Part shown: positions 7,246-16,997 of the stretch, piece after piece
How the letters are laid out: the number at the start of each line of letters is the position of its first letter
Position numbering within the stretch: the stretch's first letter is position 1
Source: Strigamia acuminata
Lineage: Eukaryota; Arthropoda; Chilopoda; Geophilomorpha; Linotaeniidae
Direction of reading: 5' to 3'
Assembly: GCA_949358305.1 (NCBI GenBank)
Contig: OX442314.1
Span: 6,141,087 to 6,205,086, forward strand
Length of the DNA stretch: 64,000 nt
Program-made: the position numbers and the translations under genes
The notes under the pieces: generated by a model
The model's input: only the letters and a program-made list of their open reading frames with translations
Database searches by the model: none
Told to the model about the DNA's origin: nothing

Positions 7246-8340
7246 ATGGCAGAGCATCAATTGAAAGATATCTACTTTAATCTAAGAAATCCTGCCGGAT
7301 TTAGTAGTCGAGATAAATTGTTCCATGCTGCACGTAATCGGGGGGTACAAGTTACCAGAAAGGAGATTCAAGATTGGTTACAAGGACTAGACTCATATGC
7401 CTTACATAAACCAGTTCGATACAAGTTTCAACGCTCTAAGACTATTGTACCATCTATTAATTACCAATGGCAATCGGATTTGGTTGAAGTTGGAAACATA
7501 GCAAAGGAAAATGATGGAAATAGATATTTAATGACTGTCATTGATGTATTTTCACGATATGCGTATATTGAAGCTTTACCAACAAAGTCTGCGCAACATA
7601 TTATAAAAGCTTTTGAAACAATTCTAAAACGTGCCAAGACTAAACCCCTTTTTCTACAGACCGATAAGGGAAAAGAATACTTAAATAAAGCTTTTCAGGA
7701 ATTCTTACTAAAAAATAACATCAAACATTTTACAAGTGAAAATGATGATATTAAATGTTCACTTTGTGAAAGATTAAATCGGACCATAAAGCAGAAAATG
7801 TGGACTTATTTCACATATACCGGCAGACATCGATATATTGACCAACTGCAAACATTTATTGATTCGTATAATCATAGCGTTCATCGAACATTAGGAATGA
7901 AACCTGTTGATGTTACGAAAGAGAAAGAACCGGCAGTGTTTTACCACTTATATGGTGATACAATAAATAAAAGACATAAAAAATTTAAGTTTAATATTGG
8001 TGATGGTGTTAGAATATCAAAATCAAAAGTGGTTTTCCGAAAGGGATACAGGGGAAGCTATTCGCATCAAATTTATTATATTGCCAATCGATTAATCCGA
8101 CCACCAGAAGTTGTCTATATGCTTAAAGATTACAATGATGAACCTTTACTCGGTACATTTTATGAATTTGAGTTGCAGAAAATTAATAAACCCAAGGATG
8201 CGGAGTATGCTGTAGAAACAGTATTAAAGTCTAAAGGCAAAGGTGCGAATAAATTATATTTTGTAAAGTGGATGGGTTATGGAGATGAATTTAATTCCTG
8301 GATTTCCGCTGATGACTTACGAGACAACCCACCATTATAA
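7246..8340 (+). CDS. Polinton integrase (rve, DDE) with C-terminal chromodomain
   Basis: The 364-residue protein has the Polinton N-terminal helical domain (NPAGFSSRDKLFHAAR), then an rve core with D78 (QSDLVE), D140 (LQTDKGKEY) and E175 (LCERLNRT). The last two acids are separated by 34 residues. An SH3-like segment follows, and a chromodomain closes the protein from about residue 315 (YAVETVLKSKGK, KLYFVKWMGYGDEFNSWI). It joins element ends to chromosomal DNA; the chromodomain probably steers insertion by binding histone marks. All catalytic residues are intact. Confidence 0.95.
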   Translation: MAEHQLKDIYFNLRNPAGFSSRDKLFHAARNRGVQVTRKEIQDWLQGLDSYALHKPVRYKFQRSKTIVPSINYQWQSDLVEVGNIAKENDGNRYLMTVIDVFSRYAYIEALPTKSAQHIIKAFETILKRAKTKPLFLQTDKGKEYLNKAFQEFLLKNNIKHFTSENDDIKCSLCERLNRTIKQKMWTYFTYTGRHRYIDQLQTFIDSYNHSVHRTLGMKPVDVTKEKEPAVFYHLYGDTINKRHKKFKFNIGDGVRISKSKVVFRKGYRGSYSHQIYYIANRLIRPPEVVYMLKDYNDEPLLGTFYEFELQKINKPKDAEYAVETVLKSKGKGANKLYFVKWMGYGDEFNSWISADDLRDNPPL

Positions 8341-8357
8341 TTTGTATACACATAAAT

Positions 8358-8363
8358 AATAAA
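8358..8363 (+). terminator. Polyadenylation signal after the integrase gene
   Basis: AATAAA stands 18 bases after the integrase stop and is the best candidate end for the plus-strand ATPase-integrase transcript. Confidence 0.5.
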
Positions 8364-8496
8364 GATATATTTCGATCATTGCATATGCACTTGTTTATTT
8401 AACAATAGTTACATTCGAATGGAGAAAAGAGATTGCTCGAGTTAATCTAATCCATTGATACCAATTTAAATTAATTCCTTTGATGGATGGACCAGC

Positions 8497-8781
8497 TCAG
8501 CTAAACTGTCTGATATCAAATATTACATCATCTCCACGTTTGCAAATATTTAGTTGTTTTCCATTTCCTAGATCAAAAGTGGAATTGCATCCATTGGATA
8601 CAGGCAACATTTTCACTACATCCACAGTTGGTTGGATTAAGGTTGGAGGAGAGTACATCAGAATCATGATTTGTAGAATAACGATACAACATCCAACAAC
8701 AGAGAAACTTCCAGTCGTAATCCATAATTTATGATTTTCAAATAAGAGCATCAGGTTTTTCTGTAATCCTGCTCTGTCCAT
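8497..8781 (-). CDS. Small single-pass membrane protein of Polinton type
   Basis: The 94-residue protein has a short polar N-terminus, one hydrophobic segment at about residues 21-43 and an outward-facing or lumenal C-terminal part with NGCNSTFDLGNGKQLNICK and a closing FDIRQFS. Two Cys in the C-terminal part could pair, and NST is a potential glycosylation site. Similar short membrane proteins occur in the same place in related elements, but I know of no function. A TATA-like run lies about 25-35 bases upstream on the minus strand (8,805-8,815). Confidence 0.6.
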   Translation of the reverse strand: MDRAGLQKNLMLLFENHKLWITTGSFSVVGCCIVILQIMILMYSPPTLIQPTVDVVKMLPVSNGCNSTFDLGNGKQLNICKRGDDVIFDIRQFS

Positions 8782-8833
8782 GGTTTGTGAAAGAATGACA
8801 CGATAATATATATAATAATGGTTTTATTTTATA

Positions 8834-8862
8834 AAAATAATAATAATAATAATAATAATAAT
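8834..8862. repeat. (AAT)n microsatellite
   Basis: About nine uninterrupted AAT units sit between the small membrane protein gene and the polymerase stop. A shorter AAAT run follows at 8,938-8,957. Both add many potential AATAAA signals for the polymerase transcript. Confidence 0.8.
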
Positions 8863-8964
8863 TTCATTTACAAAATAAATTACATGATAAGATAATGATA
8901 TAATAATAATAAAAATATGTAACAGTTTTGTTTACAAAATAAATAAATAAATAAATAACACTTT

Positions 8965-11900
8965 TTACAAAATAATATTGTAATGCCCATGAGCTAGAGT
9001 TGTTACACCATCACTCAAAATGTACCTTTTATCATCTCCAGCAGACAAAGCAATTTTCTTTTGCAAAATTGTATATAATTCGTGATCGAAAGAGCGAATT
9101 TGATTTGATGAACGTGCGTTTTCTATTTTGTTGAATAGACACTCTTTGTAGTCTTTGTGGCGAAGTTGATTTCGCACACTTCGAGGTACACCTTTTGCTG
9201 TCTTTTTTTCTTGATCTTTTGTTTTAAACGAATACATTTTACATCGAAGTCCGAGAAATTCCTGTATGCATTTCCCGGACATTTCGTCTTTAAACTTTCC
9301 AATTACCTTTTTATTCTTTGTGCTGTATAGGGAGTGTGTGGAAGGATAATCTGAAGTGTCGAATTTTTCTAAATCTTTTTTCATGTCTGCATAAATATCA
9401 TCTGTTTCGATATTATACGTTAAACTATCCGTATCAGTAAAAAGCAACTTGGCTTTGTTCCCATATGTTTTTTTGATATGATTATAATGAAAATCATACA
9501 TAAGGACTTTGCTAAGTTCTAGAATGCAAAAGCCCACGTATATGGGTCTATTTAATAGGATATTTCTTTTCTTTAAATGTACACCTACAAGATCTTCATT
9601 GAAAATCTTGAACTCGTGAAAAGTTGGTGAATTTAATAATTTAGTCACTCGCTTTGGATTTTGCACCAACCTCACATCAACACGTTTCCTGACGGATTTG
9701 AGCGACTTCCCAAAAACACTATTATTCATCAATTTGAAGAAGTCCTTTTGAAAACTATTGGTTGCTTGTTTTCGCAACTCAGTATTTAAGCCAATGTACT
9801 TTGCAAGCCAATCAGATTGTTCAAATTCCAGAATTTTATGAATTTTCGTGACTTTCATTCCCAATTTCAAATACAATTGGAGGTTTTGGTAGTGGATAAT
9901 GTATTTTGTTTTGTTAGCAAGGTTAGGAACTAATTTGGGAGATGGGTGATGTTTTTGTTCTAGTAGGTTAAGGTGTTCGAGACTGTAGGGTGATAACATG
10001 TTTTCAGTTACTGTTAGTCGTTCGGGAGCAAGAGGATAATCGTTATGGGAATCATGGAGTTCTTTGGGATATTCTAAATCTACTTCCAAAATATATCCCT
10101 TTGTGCCGGTATCACTAATGCTTAACACATCAAAATCATCGGTGGGCGGTATCCATTTGAAATTATGAGTTGGCAAATATTGGTTCATTGCCCAGCCGTA
10201 CAAGTTATTCGCATTGAGATAGATGATGTGATTGGATGGAAGGTCCTTTTTATAACCATCTATATCTTTGTGATTGGCTTTAGCAAATCGATGGCTAATC
10301 ATTGATATACCACCGCGAATACCATTTTCAATAAAGACATGCATAAGCGGATCCGTTAACAGTTCTAATTTGACATCTGTTAGTTTCAGACATGCCCCCC
10401 ACGAGAGACCGGGTGTTGTGAAATAATTGCAACAATCCAATTTATAAGTCTCTAAACAAATTGATCGAAAATTTTCAAAGACGTCAGCTAGCAGCAAAAC
10501 GTCAATCAAAACATAAAGGTCTTGATAAACACCGAGATTTAGGATATTGAATTTATCCCACACTTTCTTTGCATGAATATAATCAGATTCGGATACACTT
10601 TGCGCACTTAGAGTACTGTAAAATGCAGATATGGGAGGAAGTTGGACTTCGTTGAATTTGATCCAAGAGTCCATGTACTCATATGGAAAAATACCTTTCC
10701 GTAATAACAAACCGATTTGATCAGGTTTGAAATGTTGATTCATTATTCGGAATTGGTTTGGATCACTTTTGAATAAATTAGCAACCAATGATTCTAAAGA
10801 TGCATTCATAAATTGCAGACTATCGAGAAATCGAAGATTTCCGAGTGAAAAAGTAATATATCGTTGCATGTTGGTTGGAATACAGCTTATTTCACGATCT
10901 TTATACTTTCCAATTCCCTGCATTAACAAATGTGAATCATAATTTTTTAAGTTATGAAACACAACGGGAATTTGTTTAGATGTTCTGCGATACATCAGAT
11001 TACAAAAATTATGAGCAGGGCCACGGAACTTGCCAGTAGCATGATCATGGTCCCTTACTTTCTTTTCATTTTTTAAAAATGTCTTATTACAAATGTGACA
11101 AGATGTAGCACTTTCCATAAACAATTTTTCTTCATTTGATAAATCCATTGGAAGATTTAAAGCCATAAGCTTTCCCAACTCTACTTCCAATTTAGTAATG
11201 TGATCAAGAAAATGATCAACTGCATTTTCACCTCGATATACCGATGGAGGTTGATGCAGTTTACCCTCTGTATTGATTACGGCATAAGCATAACCTGATG
11301 GAACGTGCTTGGACACTTTTTGCACTTTGCTTGTCTCATCTTTTTTAACATTTTTAACAAGCAGTGACTCGAAATCTGCATATATTACAAATGGGACTTT
11401 AAATTGTTTATGGAAATCAGTAAAGTGCATCCATTTTGTTTCATCAGTGGGGTATTTAACTTTTTGAAGTCCATGGGTAGAGCAGTACTCCAAGTGATCT
11501 TTTAGTATCCGTTCTGACGAACATCTGTGCAGACAATATTTACAATAGTGAGCTTTGGGATCATGATGTGTCAATGAATGTAACAGTTTATTTAAATTTT
11601 TAATCCAGCAATAATGTTGGGTTTGATCATTAGCAAAAAGTAACAAATTTATTTGGGTTTTATGTTCCAATTTGCTAATGTATAGAGGAAACACTTCTTT
11701 TTCGAAACCAAACACATGAACGCTAATAGAATTCATAGTTTCGAACTTGGGGATTTGTTGAATACTCATTGGGAATGAAAGTCCGGTTAAATCTAAAGTG
11801 TTTCGATACATAGTATAATTTGAAACACGATGAGGATTGGAAGGTGCAGTATGCAGAGCAGCTAAAACACTCCAGAGAAAGCACAAAGAATCTTCATTTT

Positions 11901-13350
11901 GCACATTTATTATTGCTTTCTTGTCTGCTAAAAATTTGGGAAGTGTGATATAAGATCTTCCAGCTAATGGGCGATATCTACCAATATTTATATGCATTTC
12001 TACCACCGCTTCAAATACCCAACCACTACCATCTCGTTGAAATTCGGCGCAGGAACGTTTAATTTTCTCGTACGCCTCTAATAATTGGTTCTCGAGATCC
12101 GATTCAACGAGCGCAATATAGCAAATGCTTCGAAAACACGCAATGGTTTCCGTATCACCACTCTGTGAGGTTCGAGTGAAATGTATATTAACAGCGATAT
12201 AATATTTTACCGCTTTCTTTTTAATCAATTGAAAATTTAAAATACGTTTCACTCGACTGTGGTGTTGAATGAAAAAGTGATTTAAATCACCACAATCATT
12301 ACCGGGAATTTTATACGTGTTGACGTTTCCCTCTAATGCATCAACACACGGATCATCGCAGGGTAGTGGTTGCGGATGTGGAACGGCAGGTAGAGGATGA
12401 ACATGAACTTGCATGTGTTGAAGTAAATTTTTTTTTAAAGAAAAAGACTTTTTGCAAACATTGCAAGGAAATGTCTCTTTGCTGCGATTGTGAACTTTTT
12501 TAACATGTCGCAGCATGTCATCTTTACGCTTAAAAACATTTGAACATATTTCACACTTGAATGTGCTTTTTGCAAGAGTATGTAAATGCAGAATATGTCG
12601 TTTCAAAGTAGAATTACAAGAAAAGATTTTCTTGCAGTACTCACACAAATATACTTTCTGTCCACCTCCAATTTGTTGCACTAAAGTCATAGGAGATGGG
12701 GGATTGACGATGCGGCTTGTTCCTGCTTGCTGCAAATTTGGTTGATAGTGGTACACAGGAACTGGAGACTCGCACGATATCGATGGAATGCACGATTGAG
12801 ATGACGCAGGTTCAGATTGATTGTCGCAGGTTGGAGTTGGCACAAGTTGAGATTGAATGACGTAGGATGGAGATGGTACAGGATGAGAGGGAATGATGAC
12901 GGTAGGTGGTGAGAGTGGATAAATTGGAGAATAATTATAAATCCATGGAGAATCAATGTATCTATTTTCTTCATCGGGTAGAGGATTGGGTGTGTTTACT
13001 TGCGAAAAGAGAGATTCTTCAATTTCCGTAAGCATCTCTTCAAATTCACAAATATTATGTTGCACTACTTGATTATGGAATTGATGGTTAATCAAGACAG
13101 GAACGGGAGACTCACATGATGTCAGTGGATTGCATGATTGAGATGATGCAGGTTGAGATTGGTTGATGATGGTAGGCGATGAGAGTGGATAAATTGGAGA
13201 ATGATTATAAATCCATGGAGAATCATTGTATCCATTTTCTTCATCATCAACATCTAGCAGTGGATTAGGTGTGTTTACAGGAGGAAAGAGAGATTCTTCA
13301 ATCTCCATAAACAACTCTTCAAATTCAGACTGAATGTGGTTAAATTCCAT
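8965..13350 (-). CDS. Family B DNA polymerase with duplicated N-terminal region and three C2H2 zinc fingers; motif A Asp missing
   Basis: From the ATG at 13,350 the protein has 1,461 residues; the ATG at 13,422 lies just upstream of the TATA box, so it is not used. Residues 1-215 are two copies of an acidic Pro/Ser-rich module (each with EIEESLF and NTPNPL). Residues about 221-305 are three C2H2 fingers (for example CEYCKKIFSCNSTLKRH). A treble-clef CHICNKTF...HDHATG segment is typical of this family. The proofreading exonuclease has D659 and E661 (IYADFES), NLKNYD and YQDLYVLID. In the polymerase, motif B (KLMNNSVFG) and motif C (FTDTDS) are intact, but motif A reads YLNANNLYG: the metal-binding Asp is Asn at residue 1046. 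Polintons replicate by protein priming with this enzyme. As written, synthesis should be abolished although the frame is fully open. Confidence 0.93.
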   Translation of the reverse strand: MEFNHIQSEFEELFMEIEESLFPPVNTPNPLLDVDDEENGYNDSPWIYNHSPIYPLSSPTIINQSQPASSQSCNPLTSCESPVPVLINHQFHNQVVQHNICEFEEMLTEIEESLFSQVNTPNPLPDEENRYIDSPWIYNYSPIYPLSPPTVIIPSHPVPSPSYVIQSQLVPTPTCDNQSEPASSQSCIPSISCESPVPVYHYQPNLQQAGTSRIVNPPSPMTLVQQIGGGQKVYLCEYCKKIFSCNSTLKRHILHLHTLAKSTFKCEICSNVFKRKDDMLRHVKKVHNRSKETFPCNVCKKSFSLKKNLLQHMQVHVHPLPAVPHPQPLPCDDPCVDALEGNVNTYKIPGNDCGDLNHFFIQHHSRVKRILNFQLIKKKAVKYYIAVNIHFTRTSQSGDTETIACFRSICYIALVESDLENQLLEAYEKIKRSCAEFQRDGSGWVFEAVVEMHINIGRYRPLAGRSYITLPKFLADKKAIINVQNEDSLCFLWSVLAALHTAPSNPHRVSNYTMYRNTLDLTGLSFPMSIQQIPKFETMNSISVHVFGFEKEVFPLYISKLEHKTQINLLLFANDQTQHYCWIKNLNKLLHSLTHHDPKAHYCKYCLHRCSSERILKDHLEYCSTHGLQKVKYPTDETKWMHFTDFHKQFKVPFVIYADFESLLVKNVKKDETSKVQKVSKHVPSGYAYAVINTEGKLHQPPSVYRGENAVDHFLDHITKLEVELGKLMALNLPMDLSNEEKLFMESATSCHICNKTFLKNEKKVRDHDHATGKFRGPAHNFCNLMYRRTSKQIPVVFHNLKNYDSHLLMQGIGKYKDREISCIPTNMQRYITFSLGNLRFLDSLQFMNASLESLVANLFKSDPNQFRIMNQHFKPDQIGLLLRKGIFPYEYMDSWIKFNEVQLPPISAFYSTLSAQSVSESDYIHAKKVWDKFNILNLGVYQDLYVLIDVLLLADVFENFRSICLETYKLDCCNYFTTPGLSWGACLKLTDVKLELLTDPLMHVFIENGIRGGISMISHRFAKANHKDIDGYKKDLPSNHIIYLNANNLYGWAMNQYLPTHNFKWIPPTDDFDVLSISDTGTKGYILEVDLEYPKELHDSHNDYPLAPERLTVTENMLSPYSLEHLNLLEQKHHPSPKLVPNLANKTKYIIHYQNLQLYLKLGMKVTKIHKILEFEQSDWLAKYIGLNTELRKQATNSFQKDFFKLMNNSVFGKSLKSVRKRVDVRLVQNPKRVTKLLNSPTFHEFKIFNEDLVGVHLKKRNILLNRPIYVGFCILELSKVLMYDFHYNHIKKTYGNKAKLLFTDTDSLTYNIETDDIYADMKKDLEKFDTSDYPSTHSLYSTKNKKVIGKFKDEMSGKCIQEFLGLRCKMYSFKTKDQEKKTAKGVPRSVRNQLRHKDYKECLFNKIENARSSNQIRSFDHELYTILQKKIALSAGDDKRYILSDGVTTLAHGHYNIIL

Positions 13351-13407
13351 GATACAAACAGTTCCTAGCACTTGCAAGAAGTGAAGAGAAGAGAGTAGGG
13401 AATTGCA

Positions 13408-13419
13408 GGTATATATAGC
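13408..13419 (-). promoter_or_regulatory. TATA box of the polymerase gene
   Basis: On the minus strand this is GCTATATATACC, 58 bases before the chosen polymerase ATG and identical over 12 bases to the left-end TATA box. Its position decides the start codon: the ATG at 13,422 lies just upstream of it. Confidence 0.65.
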
Positions 13420-13488
13420 CATTACTAGTTTCCCACTGGTTAAGATGACTACCCAATAATATCCCTCCTTTGGTTAAAAGTAGCCTAA

Positions 13489-13600
13489 GGGTCCTTTGAA
13501 AATTTGGGAAAAACAACAACAAGGTACTTAAGTAAAGAAAAACAAGGGTCCTTTGAAAATTTGGGAAAAACAACAAGGTACTTAAGTATAGAAAAACAAT
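13489..13600. repeat. Tandem duplication of about 57 bases upstream of the polymerase gene
   Basis: Two copies starting GGGTCCTTTGAAAATTTGGG, at 13,489 and 13,546, differ by a three-base deletion and a few substitutions. They lie in the probable terminal region of the Polinton. Confidence 0.8.
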
Positions 13601-13659
13601 AACAAATAATAGCCAAGGGTGCATTGATTGAATGATAAGATTGATTGATTGAAGCAATT

Positions 13660-13800
13660 AGTCACCCCCCCCCCACTTATCCTTTCCCTTATCTCCCCCT
13701 CCCCTTATCTCCCCCTCCCCTTATCTTCCCCCTCCCCTTTTCTCCCCCTCCCCTTATCTCCCCCCACTTAACCCTCACCACCCCCCACCCCCCGAACCGT
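13660..13800. repeat. C/T-rich low-complexity tract
   Basis: Repeated CTCCCCCTCCCCTTAT units give a strongly pyrimidine-rich strand that starts with a run of ten C. No gene is seen. It could form triplex or i-motif structures and may mark the edge of the Polinton. Confidence 0.8.
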
Positions 13801-13904
13801 GAACCGCCTGTTTCAAGACTGCCACTAACCCACTACTCGACTCCATGTTGGCCGTGCGCGCTCTCAGCGGCTGTGGCAGCGTCAACGAGCCGGCCACATG
13901 GTAC

Positions 13905-14053
13905 TGGTTGTTGACGTCGCGCATATGAATAATTTCCCACGTCGCGCATACGAATTGCGACAAGATTCGTAAGCGCGACATCGCGTGTGTGAATATATAC
14001 TTCGTGCAACAGGATTCGTAACCGCGACAAGCACTGTCGCGGTTACGAATATC
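13905..14053. repeat. CpG-rich motif cluster with a perfect hairpin
   Basis: GTCGCGCATANGAAT occurs twice in direct orientation at 13,915-13,955. It is followed by CGCGAC/ATTCGTAA motifs and a perfect 16-base inverted repeat (14,014-14,029 with 14,035-14,050, loop AGCAC). CpG density is far above the surroundings. Confidence 0.7.
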
Positions 14054-14379
14054 GGGCTTATTATTCAACACCACATATTGGCATGTAGAATTTACATAAG
14101 TGATTTTATATTACGTAAAACTACAGGGGGCGCTGTTTGTGCGTCAAAAAATGATGAATGGTCTGTATTGACTAAGGGATTTCAAACACTCCAGTATCCC
14201 CGCAATTGGGGAAACTAGCAGTTATAAAAATCAACAATCAAAAATGAAGATTAACAAAATAAACAATACCAAATCATTTAACTAAAAAACATAACATTAT
14301 AAATCATCCACTGGAAAACTGAAGAAGTCCGGCGGTCTCGTATTGCGTTTCGTCGCATACATCATGGCCACCCTGGCCT

Positions 14380-14510
14380 TAACAATATTACAGACATCTT
14401 CACTAAATAGTTACCGACTCACAAACTCAAATTATTATTGTGTGACAGTTTTTAGAGTGTAATTTGTGTAAACACAAACATGTGACACTTAAAGGGGGGA
14501 TTGTAGTTGC
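14380..14510 (+). pseudogene. Possible 3' end of a copia-type pol followed by a polypurine tract
   Basis: A short frame ends NNITDIFTK-stop, resembling the C-terminus of copia RNase H. About 90 bases on, AAAGGGGGGATTGTAGTTGC looks like a polypurine tract followed by an LTR start (TGTAGTTG at about 14,502). The upstream frame is lost. The match is short, so chance is possible. Confidence 0.35.
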
Positions 14511-15478
14511 ATATATTGTCTCCCTAACCAAATATCCATTCACATAGTGCTGTATCGCCCGAGGTAGCGCTATCCAGCAGAGTAAGTGATACATATGTGT
14601 ATGCCGAACTGCGGTGTGACTGGATATGGTCCTGCCCAGGTGGTTGGGGTTTTACCACATGGGATGGGACACATATCGCTCACGTAAGAACGAGACAAGG
14701 ACTCAGATTGTTGGGTTTTGGCCTTTAATCGTTGTCTAGGGGTTGGGTCACCTATCTCACTGTGCGGTGCCACTAGGCACGCTGCACCGGCGACCGACCC
14801 GTCACACACAGGGCGTAACCCCCATGGGTGACGTGGTCGGACGCCTCGGACGAACACTGCCGTACTTACCCGTAGGACCCATGTAGCCACTCATGGTACT
14901 GCAGCAGTCATCTCAACCTGCCACTGAGTGTCACAGTGGTGAGTGGTGAGAAGAGCAGAGTCGGCAGTTGTCTCTGCCATTGTTAGGACCGTGGCAGCTG
15001 CACCTGGCACGTCTTCACTCTCGGCTCCCTCAGCAACGTCTCTCTCTCAGCACACCACTCTGCTCTGTACCTCCCCTGCTAGGCCGGTCCACTCCTCAAA
15101 GAGGGGGATGGCTTGGGGCTGCCAGGCGGTGTGTGGAGTGACGTAGGCCACTAGGGTGGCCAAACGGTCACAGCAGTATTCCTTTTGGGTAACCATACTG
15201 TTGATTGTATGTCGTCACATTGATCACGTGTCTTTAAGGCCAATAAGGTAATGGCTTATAAGCTTATTTACCAATTGAGGTTCTTCCTAAGAGTGGTTTA
15301 TTAGGTTTAGGCTTAGCAAGCAGTTATGTTCTATTCCTGTTTTACACATGCTTTAGCGCACATGCTGTGCAGATTTATTCTGTAAAAATAACACGGAATA
15401 AACAGCTTTATTTTTATTATTGCAACGACCCTGAAGATTTATTTACATGCGACACGGAGCAGACATGTGGGCCTTCAC
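14502..15478 (+). repeat. LTR-like sequence interrupted by a GC-rich repeat
   Basis: The interval opens with TGTAGTTGCATATATTG after the polypurine tract, contains a polyadenylation signal near 15,398 (AATAAA) and ends near TTCACA. A GC-rich interspersed repeat fills its middle. Exact limits need a second LTR copy for comparison. Confidence 0.35.
14600..15175 (+). repeat. GC-rich interspersed repeat, copy 1
   Basis: It shares long stretches with the copies at 45,170-45,545 (minus), 51,771-52,579 and 54,378-54,948. Examples are TTTTGGCCTTTAATC, a CATGTAGCC-CTCATGG stretch, a GAAGAGCAG motif, a CACACCACTC-GCTC stretch and the end GGTGGCCAAACGGTCAC. It has no reading frame of note. It is probably a short non-autonomous retroposon. 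Confidence 0.65.
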
Positions 15479-15532
15479 ATTTTGTTTAGGCGCACGTATT
15501 CATGTGCGATGAGCAATCTCGGCAAACATTTT

Positions 15533-16517
15533 TCAAGGATTTTGCAGCACAGAACAGCACCATTCCGTGTGACACAGAGTGGTAGGAACTTCGCAAATCC
15601 TCTCTATCGGCAGCTTGTGTCTACTGCATGACTTTATCCTGCACGGAATGGTTTGTAATGGAAATCGAGAAAAATTAGTGAGGTAGCAATCAAGGTTTAT
15701 AATCGAAGCGCTGGCTCCAGTGTCGAGTTCCATCAGGAGATCCACATCTGCAACGCGCACAATCATGATAATTGGTTTAGTGCGAGGCAATTCCACTGAG
15801 TTAACTGCTTCGATCGGCACATCTCGAATGGAATAAAATGTCATGTCTGGCAGCATCATGATTGAATGGACTGCTCGAGTTTTTTCTGCGGATGACTGAC
15901 ATGAGGGACGAATGTGGCCATTACGACCACAACCGTGGCAATTCGCATCCTTGAATCTACAATGTTCACACACACGGTCAGATTTGCCAGAAGACTGACA
16001 AAACGAGGTGACTTGCTTTGGTCCAGCGGTGTGGAGGAGTCCCTTGGCTTAGTGGTGCCTCTCGAGGAGCAGTTGCCACTTTTGTCTGCGAGTGCGGCCT
16101 GGCATCGTGAACTTTGTGCACATTTGGAATGTTCGGCATTCTAATTCTGTATATGATAAATAATGAAATGAGAAGGAAGACACTAGCAATGAACACGATT
16201 GACTCGGTTCTGAATTGACGTATGGCGGTGAGTCGTTCTGCTTCAGCGCTCGTCGCGTGTTCGGCGTCGATTCTAAATTGCACGCGGGCTTCGTTCCGCA
16301 TCTTGGTTCTCGTCGCTGGCAACGAGACGTCTGGAACGGCAATCATCTCTAAATATTCTGGCGCGTTTCCTGGTTCGTTGGCTGCAACGTCCGGGATTTC
16401 CTCGCAAATCTCGGGAATAACTTCAAGTGAGATCTGACCACTCATACGAGCGGTTACACAGTAGGAACGGATCTCCGTTAATTCAATCAGGAATTCCTGA
16501 ATCAATTTACCGTTCAA
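15533..16517 (-). pseudogene. Decayed Ty3/gypsy gag-protease fragment
   Basis: At 15,533-15,973 the minus strand encodes a zinc knuckle (CHGCGRNGHIRPSC) and an aspartic protease start (LLMELDTGASAS), both like the intact element at 30,010-33,303. Upstream pieces to 16,120 match the gag linker, but in other frames. The 16,120-16,517 part reads through a hydrophobic segment (VFIASVFLLISLFIIY) that does not look like gag and may come from another sequence. RT and integrase are absent. Confidence 0.7.
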
Positions 16518-16997
16518 ACCGGGCAGCTTGGGGTGATTCCTTCCTTCGTTTCTTCGCTTGCTGCGGCGTCAGAAGAGCGTCGAAGCCGTGGCTGACTGGG
16601 TTCACGAGACTCTTGCTTGGAAAAGAGTTTTATCCCTATCTTCTTCGCGGTGAAGATAGCCAAAAGTGTCTTTGAATATTGTGACAAATATTCAAAGAAG
16701 AGGCTGAATTATTCTCAATAACAATACAATTTCAATGATAAAGGTTGCAGTGTTGTTTTGAGCTGTTTCAGGTTCAAGTGTTGGGTTCAGACTGAATGTT
16801 AGAGAGGATTCTCCTCATGTTAACAGGATGTAGCATTTCCTGTAGCCCTAGATTTCCTCTGTTCCCACCAAAATTATAGGGGCTACATCCTGTGATCCCT
16901 GGATAATTTTGCAACTCTTTTAGCACCAAATAAATTCATTACAAAATTACAATATTAAGGAAATTTCTTTATTCATAGTAATTTGGGATTACCACAA

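Larger units (their letters stand above)
1..13650. mobile_element. Endogenous Polinton/Maverick (adintovirus-like) element, left end outside the window
   Basis: Thirteen open reading frames are packed tightly and include all Polinton hallmarks: rve integrase with chromodomain, family B DNA polymerase, FtsK/HerA-type packaging ATPase, adenain-like protease, double jelly-roll capsid and penton-like proteins. The left accessory block encodes an ALKBH2-like dioxygenase, an exonuclease-like protein and a BIR protein. No terminal inverted repeat pair is visible: the left terminus is beyond base 1 and the right terminus is unresolved between the polymerase TATA box and about 14,060. No frame carries a premature stop, so the copy is young or was under recent selection, although the polymerase has lost a catalytic residue. 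Confidence 0.93.

Noticed and set aside
12687-12974. 95-residue minus-strand frame inside the polymerase N-terminus
   Set aside because: It overlaps the repetitive Pro/Ser-rich coding region in another frame; low complexity explains the openness.
13351-13422. N-terminal extension of the polymerase starting at 13,422
   Set aside because: It would start upstream of the TATA box at 13,408-13,419; the ATG at 13,350 fits the promoter.
1-14060. Terminal inverted repeats of the Polinton
   Set aside because: I compared the left edge with the sequence upstream of the polymerase and found only the shared TATA 12-mer; the true left end is outside the window.
13645-14074. Pro/Leu-rich frames on both strands
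   Set aside because: They come from the C/T-rich tract and the CpG motif cluster; codon content is purely compositional.
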